A stretch of DNA of 64,000 bases from Anticarsia gemmatalis (taxonomy: Eukaryota; Arthropoda; Insecta; Lepidoptera; Erebidae). Where the stretch lies: positions 818,501 to 882,500 of the forward strand of contig NC_134757.1 of assembly GCF_050436995.1 (NCBI RefSeq), written 5' to 3'. Below, piece by piece: positions 25,501 through 37,500 of the stretch; the first letter of the stretch is position 1, and every line of letters begins with the position of its first letter. The position numbers were made by a program, and so were the translations under genes. Under the pieces are notes generated by a model that saw only the letters and a program-made list of their open reading frames with translations, did no database searches and was not told the origin of the DNA.

Positions 25501-28500
25501 GGCGTCACTATTGACCGCCGCCTCTCCATGACGCCGCACGCCGAAAACGTGGTTGCACAGGTCCGCGCGGCCCGCGCCATACTTCGTCCAGTGCTCTCCT
25601 CACACCTCCCCACGAGAGTGAAGCTGGGTGTGTATAAGACCTACATACGCACCCGGCTCACCTACGCAGCACCTGCGTGGTATGCCCTCACGTACGAGAA
25701 GAGCCGGCGAGCTTTGCGCGTGCAACAATCGCTTGCGCTGCGCACCATCGCCGGCGCCCCAAGGTACGTGAGGAATACCACCATCCAACGCGATCTCCGC
25801 GTCGAGAGCCTGGACGACTTCGTGCGCCGCCTCGCCGCCTCCATGTTCGCGCGTGCCGACGCGTCAAACCTGGCCCATATCCGGGACATAGCGCCATGGC
25901 ACGCGCGGCCACCCGACCGCAAGAGGCTACCACGCGACCTGCTCGCGACCACGCAGGCGGAGGACGTCCCTCCGCGACCAGAGGCCGGCGGCCAAGCCCC
26001 AGGTGCGGCCCAGGTGGCCCGCACCCCGGACAACACAACGCCCGCCGCTTCCGCTGCGCCGCACTCACGACCGAGTGCGTCGCACGCAGCGGAGCCATCA
26101 TCACCCGCTTGTCGCGCTCCCGTTGGGTCGAGCGCGACAGCCCCACCGGACTGACTCACCGTGCACCGGGCTCCCGCCGCCTGCCTCGGCGGTAGAGCCC
26201 GGTGCAACACCGACAGGACGCGCCGCGCTCCCTCTAGGTTGAGCGCGGCGCCCACACACCGACCCGCGCTGGGCCCTCCGCCATCAAGGCGGCAAGCCCG
26301 GCGCCCTCGCTGCGCGAAGCGGCAGCCACGCCCCGCCGCAGTTGCCCCTCTCCGCCTGCGAGGACGACCGCGTATATTCTGCGATACGCGCCTCGTCCGC
26401 AGGAGACGGGGGCTCTCATCACGTCGGGGCGGTCTCGCCCCGCATCCCGCATGCACTCCACATCAACGCCTCGGCCCTAAACGCAGGGAGTAAGGATCGA
26501 TAAAGCCTCCCCCCTGGCTGGCGCCCCCTCGTTGGGCCTCCTATGGGGCAACCATAGGTCTCACCCGACGCGGGGGCGACCGCCGGGAGGAGTGAAGCTC
26601 GATCCCCAAACCTCGCGACCAGGGCCGTAGGCACTCGTCTGCCATGGGGGAAATTCCCCCCACACCCAAACACCCGCCCCTAAGTTTAGGGGCGGCGAAC
26701 AAAACACCCCAACAAGGGGACCTACCAGGTCCCGATGTTGGCTCCACGTGTCCCGTAAGGGGCACTGTGAAGACTTCAACGGAAGTCAGTGCACAGTCAA
26801 CATCGGAAGTATGAACATTAAGAATAAAGTCTGAAGCCACGAAGAGAGTTATTATTATACAGTCCACACCCTCAACAATAATCTTACAGAAATATCAACA
26901 ATACATGAATTCAAAAGACCTCGAAAGCCAAGGACATATACTATAATAAACTTAGTCCTTTTCAGGACCTGAAATATTTGGAAATTACTGATTGCCTTTC
27001 AGTATCGGTCCCCTTTGTACCGTGTAACCTTTTGTCGTTATAGGCTTCAACTATGAAGGTTATAGAAATGTAAAAGTGAAATAATAATGGTGTTTGTGAA
27101 TAAATAATGGTAAAATTTGTATTGTTCGATAGAAAAGCAGAATGTTATGTCTGGGTTATTGTACTTTTTTAAGGGATCGCCTTGAGCTCTGTTAAAGGAA
27201 AAAATAGGGTGCTTTTAATTAAACGGTTAGTTCGGGGAATTTAAATCATAACCCATTTAATTTTATACTAGTTTGTTGAAATATATTTTTCCGGCTTCTT
27301 TTTAAAATTTCTTCTAAAACACAAAATGGCAATTTTTTGTTGTAATTGGCCGCTTTTTTTCGTGTGATTCACTTCTAAGGAATATGTCAACAAATCAGGC
27401 TTAGTTTCAATTCTTGTGATCGACAATTTTTATCTTCCAGATTCCCAGTATTTTTTTTGAACTTGAATCACTAACTAATCTACATGGAACATTAATTCAA
27501 AACACCATACATTGCTAAATCTACAAAGAATACTCTCAACTACACGCTATCAAAAACACCATACGTTCACAAGGACAAACCTAAAAGGTTCAAACGACGT
27601 AATAAATACTGTCCGTCTGTCATACGAGGGTTTACTTGGGTTTTAAGAGCTAATGAATATTTATGAGCAAGTTATGTAAACCCGGTCTGAGAGACCGTAG
27701 ACCTAATTTTAGACGCGACGAAGTTTTTTTAGGGCTATCCGATGGGCATGACAGTTTGAAACGATGATTGATAAAACGGATCGGTATTGATGAATGGATC
27801 TTTTAGAAATTGATGGTTGGCTTGACTTATAAAAATAATGGGATGAAATAATGACATAGGAAATCATTGTAGTAGAGGTTACTGTTGTATTTATCTCCTA
27901 CCCCTAATGAAGAAGGCGTGATTTTATCTATGTGGAGGTTATAAAACATCTAAAGTTTTTAGGAAAAGCTTGAATTATGCCCTAGTGAAATACTGGTGTT
28001 AGTGGAAGCCGACTTCAACATAGTTGAAAGAAAAACGATGATGATGACTTCTGAGTTGCTTTGCTTACTTGTGTTCATATAAAAAAACATATGATCTGTA
28101 AAGATATATCAATTGTTAAGTAGACCTTTCAGCTTAAATATGATTATTGTTAGTAGAAGTTCAGTACCTACTGCGTATAGTAACATCGATCGATGTATGT
28201 ATATATTCGTACTACAACGAGCGACTTTCAAGGCTTCCCAAATATAGTGCCAAAATCAGGATACCGAGAACCGTATGGTCTTAAACAAACATGACTAAAA
28301 TATAGAGCTTGCAAAATGTAGGTTTCTCTCTGTAATGTTAACTGAAATCTCGCTAAAAGCTAATAACAATAACAGTTTCTGTGGAACTAAGACACGAGTG
28401 TATTTTACTTGTGTTACGATAGTAAGGCGTGCGTGAATATTCAGTTCGGCAATATTTTCCGACCCGACTCGACTCACTTGTTCGGCTTGTGCCCACCGGC

Positions 28501-31500
28501 TTCGTCTACACATATTCGGTTCTGCCCCCCCCGGCCGCCTGGCCGATGTGAACGATAACGTAAACTGAATACGATTAATGCCGAACCGAATATGTGTCCA
28601 AGCCTAACACTATTCGCAGAAATAAGCCAGGAATTTCTAACTATCGGCTTTGTTAACGATTCTCTGGTAATTCGTGGTATATGTTTAGTAGTACCGTTTT
28701 GGCTAGGACTCTTATTCGTTTATAGAATTCATTGGACCATAGTTCGATTTTGTCTGAAAGTAGTTGTAGTAAGATACAAAATAAGACGTTTACAAACATT
28801 GTGTTTAAAATGATTTTGAACAAAGATTATTGCATTCGATTTTATACAGCTCTCTAGTTACAAGGTAGTTGACAATATAATTTCTTGTAAAAATCAATTA
28901 CATAATATCTTCTATAGCAAAAGAAAACTGGGAGCGTAAACATTCTGGAACATTCATAAAAAGTTATAGCGAAGAATTCAGCTTTATTGAAAATTTAAGC
29001 ACAAAATCCAGGTAATACTGAAACGTACCCGTTACAGTATTGTCAAAAGAGCCGCCGCCAAAAGAATTCCCAGCGAGTTTCACTTAATTAGTTTTTGTTT
29101 CGGCATTAATGAAAATTGTTGTTGCCTCTAAACGGTGATAGGGCGAGGCAATTACAACCGGCGCAGTTTCATCCCGAGTTATAATTAGAAGTATTTTCTT
29201 TGACCTTAGGGTAGTTAGACAACTTATTAGAGAACCTTGGCATGCGTAATTCATCTACATCAGTCAAGATCATTGCAAGTTCTGTGTTTAATTCCCGTAT
29301 CCTATTATATGTTAAACTTGCAACGCGAGAGTTTAAAAGTTATAAAGTTCTATGTATTTCTAAAAAAAAAGTAGCTGTATGCCGAATTTTGTGTATCTCT
29401 GCCAACCGCGAATTGTATAAAGGGCTTTCTACTAAGTACTTGGACTATATCTACACGATATTGTCGCAGGCTATTAGGGTTTACAAATGACAGACAGTTA
29501 GCTGGAGAGTGCGGGTTTTTGCTCTTAATCTACACAGATGATACCACGTCTTGTGCTCATTAGGCCTCCAAGGCACTACTTATTATACCTACATACGACT
29601 TTTTGCTAATCCATATACTTATTTAGTAGAATCGCGTCTTTGAAATGCCCTAAAGCCTAGTATAGTGAGTTTTTTAACCTATTATTGTCCCTCTGATGGG
29701 CAAGGGTCTCCTTCAGAACGAGAGAGTGGTAATGCCTTAAGTCCACCAAGCTGGCCAAGTGCTGCATGCCCTCAATAAATGTATTAAACAAATTTTAGGC
29801 ATGCAAGGTTTCCTCACGATGTTTTTCTTCACTGTTAGAGCAAGTGATCATTATAAAGTGATAAATGAATTTAATAAGATGTGGATTTTAGCTACCTGTT
29901 TCATAAATCTACGAACTCGTGCATATTTAAGAAAGTTCATAGTTAATAATGTTTTTAAATCAATTATAATGACTGAATATTGGGCACGTCATTGCATATA
30001 ACGAGCAAATTCATTAACTATTTTATCAGCAAGCGAAAATACGTGAAAAATCACCAATCCATATTGACCCGTTTCTATAAAACTTATGTATAGTATTCAT
30101 AGTTCGGTAACAGCGGCAAGTGTAGATAAGTTTCGCTCCACTATGATTTATTGTCGCGTGACGTACAAGAAATATTTATTGTTTTATAAAGGATACTTCA
30201 AGAGCACTCGACTATACGGTCCTTGAAGAAAAACTCGGGGTTGGGAAAATAACTACTGAATTTGATGTATGAGATAAAATATCTGGGGGCACGGAAGTGC
30301 CCCCGCAAGTCGAGCAAAAAAAAGCGGCACTGCCGTAACATCCTTTTCTCGAAGCAATTCGGGCTATTTTTAACACCCCTATAATTTCGTTGTGGATAAA
30401 ACAAGAAGCCTGGATTTTCAGCAACTAATCAGTCATTGTATAAACACGGTATATTTAAAATTTCAGTCAATTTGAACCAGTGGTTTAAAAATTACAACTT
30501 GTTAAAATTTTGAATTTTGTCACTCACTGATTCACTGACTTACTGACTCACTGACTCACCGATCATCAAAAGTCTAAGGTACTTCTAGCAGACTTAGAAG
30601 CTTAAAATTTTGAATACAAATAGGGTTTAGTTTCTTAATCATGGGAAAAATTAAATATTTTCTAATTTCGGTCCAGTTTTCTAAATACACCAACTGCAAC
30701 AATAACTTTGTAATCCCATATAAATGTATAAGATTACAAGGTTACATTTGCAGTTAATGAATTATTATTACTGTAGAAAATAAAATAAATATGTGTAAAT
30801 AGGTACCTACTATATGAGGCATAACGGGAGGGGGTATAGGGTGGGTAAGGGTGTTTAGCCCATGAAACTGAACAACATTCCCATAGGAAAATATGTTGAA
30901 TTATGAAAAAAAAACGTCTTTCCATACAAATTGGACTTATGTTCGCTCTACAAAAAGAAGTGAGATCCCATCAAAAACATTCTGTAAAAACCTCAAGTCT
31001 CGCCGTAAAAAGTTGTGAGATGTATATAATACCAAGTCGTTTAATCTATTTAGTCTCTACTTAAAGGACCTTCCGTCTTAAGTTATTACGTATGTTATTA
31101 TCATGCCAATTTAAAAAGAAATACCTTTAAAACAAATAGATCGACTTGGTCATCGCAAGAAAACACAAATTCGCCATTAACATTTCAGGAGCATTAACTT
31201 CTCGTCGTGCTGTGTAGTGTGATACATACTAATAATCAAATCATGCGATGGCCAGGTCGATCTATTTGTTTTAAAGGTATTTTTTTTTAAAATTGGCATG
31301 ATAATAACATACGTAATAACTTAAGACAGAAGGTCCTTTAAGTAGAGACTAAATAGATTAAACGACTTGGTATTATATAGATCTCACAACTTTTTACGGC
31401 GAGACTTGAGGTTTTTACAGAATGTTTTTGATGGGATAGGACTTTGAGGATCTTCAGAAAGAAAATGTTAGAGCACCAGATGACAAATAAAAGAAGTCTT

Positions 31501-34500
31501 AATATATACTGGCGCTTTAAGGAAAAAAAACTGAATTAGGATGGAAAAGGCACAATTCGTGTAAGTACCTTAATAAACATCAAGAAAAAAAGGAAGACGA
31601 TTTAAAAAATCTTATCAGTTATTATACGAATGAAATAAGAATAGAGTAAATGAAATCCAATGCTAAATAAAAAAATCTGGTCCAGATTAGATACGAGCCA
31701 TTTTATCACCGATACAACTAGATTTCTGTCCACAAAGACGCCGGTTACCGAAAATAACAAATTTTAAGGCAAATTACTTATTCAACATTTAGATCAAATA
31801 CTTGAAAAAGAAAATAAAGTTACTGTCTATAGTTTTAATGAATCGTCAACTAAATCAACACACTTCACTCAAGAAAACAGTCCCTAAATATTTCTATATC
31901 TTAGAAAATTTCAATATCATTAGAATAGCTGGCAATTGTTCGTCGCTCGTTGATTTATCCGTCGAGTCCCGCGGGAGAAGTCTGAGAGCCATTAAAATAT
32001 CTTTTATCCTTATCTCAGCAGACTCTGCTACATTTGCTGACGTCGGCTGGATTTTCTATATGTTTTATCACGTACAATGCGGGAATGGAATTTGCTTTGA
32101 TACGTGGGGAATTAAAGTTATTGGATTACGATTGCTTGATTTATTGGAGAAATATTGTGATGATAGATGTGTGGTAAAATCATTGAAGAAATTTAAAATC
32201 AAACCCATCATTGGTAAGCTCAGCTTGATACAGTATGGTCCCATTGGTCACCCATCATTACTTACTTAATTGTTAGCTTCGCTGCCGAAGTAATTATACG
32301 CTTATCAGATTACTGGTTTTTAAACTACTAATGACTTACTAGATTTTTTTTAAGATCAAAATTAAAGTGAAAATCAAAAACGACCGCTGGTTTATAATCA
32401 CCGAAAACTTAATAATACGTTACTTACGAAAGCAGTACTAACTAATAATTTAATCGTACTTTAAAAATAAAACATTCCCACAAAACCACTACACGTACTC
32501 TTGAACAAGGATTCCCAGTACTGGAATAATTCATTAGATTACCGCCAACGGTTTACTGGCTACAATATTTATTCGTTTAATGATTATTCCGACAGTAAAA
32601 GGTTAGTAAGGCAAAAGTTACAAGTTGAAAGTTAAAATATTTAAGTTTAAGTTGACTAAAGTATGAAAGAATTACTACGAATAAATCATGACAAAATAAA
32701 TGGAATGGATGTACTTCAATTATTACGAGAGCGAGGACCAATTTCATAGCTTATGAAAAAGTGTTAGATAACCTATTTGTTGAATATATTGTCAGAAAAA
32801 CTATAAAATCCATTGTCAATAATTGTCCTTTTATCAGATAAATTTATCCAATAGGTTTTCAGAAGTATGAATATAATACAGGGTTAAGTTTCAGTAAAAC
32901 AAAAAGAAAATCTACTTCATCATTGGACCTTTTAACACCAATCGACATAATAAACCTTAGTTTCGATAACAAATGTGTCGGAAACAATAGGCTTGTCTGC
33001 ACCTTTCATAACCCTTTCACCCTTTTACGTGATAAAGGACTTTGCTTTCGCTTACTCACGCTGTATCAAAACCTTTTATCTATCTGTCATGTTGGCTACA
33101 TTGATAGCCGTTTTAGTACGGTTACGTGTAAATGATGGGTTAGTGGGACTGAAAACACTATAACACAATACTTATATTAATGAGATCCATTTGTAAGTGT
33201 AGATGAAGGGGTTAATCTTTGAAACTGAGGGTCTGATATTGATAATTCTATAATTGTTCGAAAGCCTTTACACTGGATATAGTCTCACATCACGGGAAAT
33301 CCTTCAACGCTGACGAAATTATCGGTATAGCAGAGTATAGCTATTAAGAAACCAAAACTTAACCCATTTTCAATTTTCATGATACCTGTCAAAGAACGTA
33401 AGCATGAATTATGAATGAATAATTCCTGCATCGTAACCTATCTATTCAGTTGGCAGACACGAATTAACAAATCGTCCCCGTAGAACGAAAAGTCATTAAG
33501 TAACAAAATGTTCAAAATCGACTTATAAATACCAATAAAATCAGCAATTTTTTCTCCATATTTCTGTCTTACTCTCGTATTCATAACGCAATTATTTAGA
33601 AAAATGTAAATCGCGAGACTTAATTAAGTACATTATTTGATTTGTGACAGTTGAGTTACAAGTAACTAAGTCACCTGATTACTTTTTCTCTTCTTTGTTG
33701 AAAAAGATACTTACGCATTAAAGTTCCTTATCTACTTTTTCCGCATTACTCCCTATAGGCATGTCTTAAAAAATAGTAATGCGAAAACTCATCAAAGTGA
33801 CTTAGTAATTTTATTGTATGTGATATTTTGTGCGAAAAGTAACTAACTACCATTAATTATTTTTCGAGCTATATTATTTAAGACCAGACGTTTAAAAGAA
33901 AAAACGACAACTAACTATAGTGTTCTGGTTAATATTTTCCCTGACTGTAGATGACATAACACATTAGAGTATTATAATTAAAATGTTTTGGCTACTTTTC
34001 ACTCAGCAAAAACACTACTAGATGAAAGGTTGGTAACTATGTCCCGTGATACGATGCTACTTAGTGAGATTACGCCCTTTGACCTTAGGACCCTCGCCGC
34101 GCCCGCGCATTATTGCAGTCACTCGCAGAGGCGTACTTTAAGATGGCGCGCCCTGGGCTCCGCTAGCTTTCCGCCCCATCAAGGAATGAAAAAACTAAAC
34201 TTTATTTTCATTTTTAACAAATTAGTTTTTTACATCGTCCTGATCAATTTTATTTATTAAATCGGCTTTAATCGACCTTCACCTCCTTCGGGCAGGCTGA
34301 GTCGTCCAGATCTGTAATGCTCAGTTCCGCGGTCTTTGTGGGCCTGGACACTCGGAAGGTGTCCTCCCCGATAACTTTCCTCAATTTAGAGGCCAGGGCA
34401 TCCGCTTTTCCGGTCCCTGACCCCTGGGAGCTCAACATTCGAGCTCCCGTAGCCGCAACCCCGAAGCGGACTATTTCATTGTCGGCTTGGTTTATTTTGT

Positions 34501-37500
34501 CCTTTGCGTCCCTAATAACGTCTCTATATGTCGCACCGCTTTTTGCCGCCTTGAGCTGCAGCTGGAGCCCGAAGATTGGGCGCCTTCTTCTTCCTCCTTC
34601 TTTTATTACAGAATTGATGAGTATCTAAACGACAATAGCTCTTGGGAATAGTCGCTCGCTTGATTAGGATTCTTTGAAATTAGGGAACTTTGCCATAAAT
34701 TGTATAAACTCAGTAGCAGTAGGTCTAAATATTGTAAAATATGGGCACTTAATGATGCAAATAGGTGATGTTACATACAATTTGATGTTAATCATAAAAC
34801 TGTCACTTTTTTTCTTTTATATTGTTCACAACCAATGTGTGCTCCCAACATACGGTATGATCAGAGACTAATAAATAACCAGAGTTTCTTGCTAGCTCTT
34901 CTCATAAGGCTCCACCCCCTTTCCGAGCTAGTGGTAGATTCAGTAATTGTAACGACTATCATAAGTGTCAATATTTGCCCTAAATGAATAAATGATTTGA
35001 TTTTGATTTTCTTGCCCTTTTTGTCGGCTTCCGTAGCCTTGGGCGCCTTGCTATTTTTCCCGACGAGCTGCTACTCTTTGGCAGCCGTCGGTTTAGTGAA
35101 CGGCGGTTTGGAAGCCACTGCACTGTAAGACGCGGCTGTTTACCCTGCTTCTCCTTGGTCCGGAGACCTGTGAGCTGCGGTGCGGTGGCGGTGGCGTGGC
35201 GAATGCGTTAGCAGGTACAGCTGAGGACGCTGCCCCTGGTTTTTCTGGCGCGGGGATTGATGCCGTTGCCTGTGACATGTGATCGACCTCCTCTTGCAAG
35301 CGATAATTCTGGGCTTGACGCGCCAAATTCTCCTTCGTGGCATACTGCCTGCTCGACTCCGACACTGCCAGTTTGACGTTCCTGGCAGCGTCTTTGAGGG
35401 ACTTTATAAAGGTCACCCTTGAGGTGACCGGATTTGTCGGCCACCTCCACCACTGCCTAGTGGTGAGTGAGGATGGTGTCCGCCAGCTGGATGGTGAATT
35501 TGTCCTTAGGGTCATTGTCTGACACTTGCTAAAACTGGGCGTGCTCCGACCCTCCGCAACTATGCTATGCAGTCAATACGGCTGGGCTTCTTGCCCCCGA
35601 TCTCCTCGGGTTTGAGCTTCTCGCCTCTCCCACTTACATCATTTGGGTTCGTTTTCAAATTTATATTATCCAAACAGTTCCCGCGAGTGTGGTGGCAAGT
35701 ATCGTTCCACCGAGGTAGAGGCCCCATAATCCGGTGACCCTTATACTACTGGAGGGCGGGAGGTGCCCCAGTGGCCGCTTGCGTCTGGTTTTTCTGGCGC
35801 GGGGGTCCCCGCAAAGCGAATGAACTCTGTCCACGCAAGGCCCCTAAAGGGGGCGCCACTGCTGGAGTTACTCGGGATTTTCACAGAGGTGGTCTCCTCG
35901 CGACCCAGCCGGTTAAGGCAAGGCCCTCGGTCAAGGATGGACGGATTTACGATAACTGACGGTTGACGAGGGCGGCAGCGGCCTGGCTCTTCGTCAGCTC
36001 GGGGCAGTGTGAGTGCCTACTGGGCCCGTCCTCCCACTGACGGCTCACCTGTCCCGCACCTGTGTCCTCTGCAAACAGAGGGACACGCGCAGTAATTTTT
36101 TGTTACTCGCGATCACTGTTTCCCCAACCTTTCAATTCTACTAAGCCCCCTCACCCCGACAAGATGCAGACCCAAGAGAGGAAACCGGCCCGGGCTATAG
36201 CCCTTCTAGCCCTAGGGTAAATACACCCCTGCAAGGAAAGATTTGTTAAATCTTTGTGTCAAAGGTGTCATACTAAGCGAACTTTATCCTTGGTATGAAT
36301 CTTTACCTGTTAGTAACGATGTGTTGGATAGGCTATGTGAGCCTGACGTCACTTAGCTCGAGGAAGAAGAGGAAAATGATGTGGCTACATCATTAATGCT
36401 GTTCTATTGATGATTTTGTAACGTGTTCTTGTTCATTATGTTTTAATTAGGTTTTGTATACTTAAAGACAGTTTTTTTTCAATAAATGTTGCCTAAGAAT
36501 GTTGTTTTACTTTTATACTTTTCAACTGATAGGACACTAGTTTTAAATTAGGCAATAAATTAATAAATAAGCAAAGTCTATTTAGTTGGGTATTTTATTT
36601 AGACATAGTTATGTAAAATATGTTTTACTCCTAAAATAACTAACTGATTTTAGTTACTAGTATAATATTTAAATGCTGATGCGAAAACTAACTAACTACA
36701 TGTGAAAAGTAACTAAGTGACAGATAAATAGGAAAACCTTGGGGTAAAACAAATTATCCTTTACAGTTAATAATTTATATACTATTTTCGTGGTTTAATA
36801 CATATAACATATACGTAATTAATATATCTTCAAAACAAAACCTTTCATGCATCGATAACTAATCTCCGAAAAAAGTTATATTTTTTTTTGTCATTTAAGA
36901 CATAAAACACCTCGTATCTCAAAATCACTTAAGTGTTAGTTAGTGATTTTTCGCTCTACGGGGACGAAATTACAACCAAACTTGAAAAAAAATATCTTGA
37001 CTAAAATTTGAACTCAGCAGACATACTGAAATGACATTGTAACGACGTGACCTTTTCCCAAAACGTCACGTACACGATAGCATGTTTTTATTTTATTTTG
37101 AGAATATTATTTATTTATACTAAAAGGTCACCTTGTTCAGACATGAATAGAGAATTACGGATTGAAAAACAGGAGGTATCACTGAACGTAGCCGAGTGGT
37201 ATACCTCCTACCAAGTGGTCTATGGTTCGAACCCGAGGTAACACACCGATGACGTTTCAAAGTTATGTATAAAAAATAATTACGTTTGTTTAAGGCCAAA
37301 TATTGAAAAACTTCAGTTTGAAATTAGTGTGATTAAAAAATCGTTTAACTTGTCTTGCTATTGTAAGTCAAATTGTACCATATCATGTCATTTTTTTATT
37401 ATAAAGACAGCTTTACCTGACATATTAGAGCAACTCCAATGTTTCTCAACAAATGTTCTAACGCGTACTCTCCCTAACATGATGTATGGCCTCTCATATT

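Larger units (their letters stand above)
20633..26778 (+). mobile_element. Jockey-clade LINE, full-length-looking, nested in the 3' LTR
   Basis: 6146 bp of much more GC-rich DNA than its surroundings, flanked by the 11-bp duplication ACGGAAGTCAG (20622-20632 and 26779-26789). Two long ORFs overlap by 25 bases: a gag-like ORF1 and an endonuclease/reverse-transcriptase ORF2, both without stops. The 5' UTR is about 246 bp and the 3' UTR about 620 bp. There is no poly(A) tail at the junction, which ends GAAGACTTCA. It post-dates the LTR element. Intact ORFs suggest a young, possibly still active copy. Jockey clade is assigned from ORF1 architecture and the reverse transcriptase C-terminus. Confidence 0.92.
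15993..26877 (+). mobile_element. BEL/Pao-type LTR retrotransposon, non-autonomous, interrupted by a LINE
   Basis: The 5' LTR is 15993-16389. The 3' LTR begins at 20323 and is split by a LINE, ending at 26877. Without the LINE the internal region is only about 3.9 kb. A primer-binding-like TGGTCC lies one base after the 5' LTR and a polypurine tract (GGGGGGAGAG) abuts the 3' LTR. One long ORF (17457-20351) keeps gag and protease, but most of reverse transcriptase, RNase H and integrase are absent. Movement would therefore need a complete relative. The LTRs look nearly identical except near their ends, so insertion is recent. It lies in sense orientation in the SEC14-like intron and brings an AATAAA signal that could end host transcripts. 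Confidence 0.9.
33473..36966. mobile_element. TIR DNA element (about 3.5 kb) with 4-bp duplication, carrying an antisense R1-clade gag
   Basis: The ends are 32-bp inverted repeats starting CGTCCCCGTAGA, matching at 28 of 32 positions. The duplication AAAT flanks both sides (33469-33472 and 36967-36970). The subterminal regions on both sides are rich in a GTAACTAA/TTAGTTAC motif (for example 33661, 33839, 36640, 36706). I see no transposase, so it is non-autonomous. Superfamily is unknown; 4-bp duplications occur in several groups. Its middle is occupied by retroelement sequence on the minus strand. Confidence 0.75.

Noticed and set aside
21252..26461. Many long ORFs on both strands across the LINE
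   Set aside because: High G+C content removes stops in all frames; only ORF1 and ORF2 carry known domains in order.
28506..28600. Inverted repeat with GC-rich core
   Set aside because: Single occurrence, arms of about 16 bp, no duplication at its borders; too little to call an element.
31802..32269. 155-codon plus-strand open frame
   Set aside because: No ATG at its start, no motif recognised, no splice sites at its ends, AT-rich composition like the intron.
37183..37245. Second tRNA-like sequence
   Set aside because: B box present but no acceptor-stem pairing, and the following sequence matches the SINE body.
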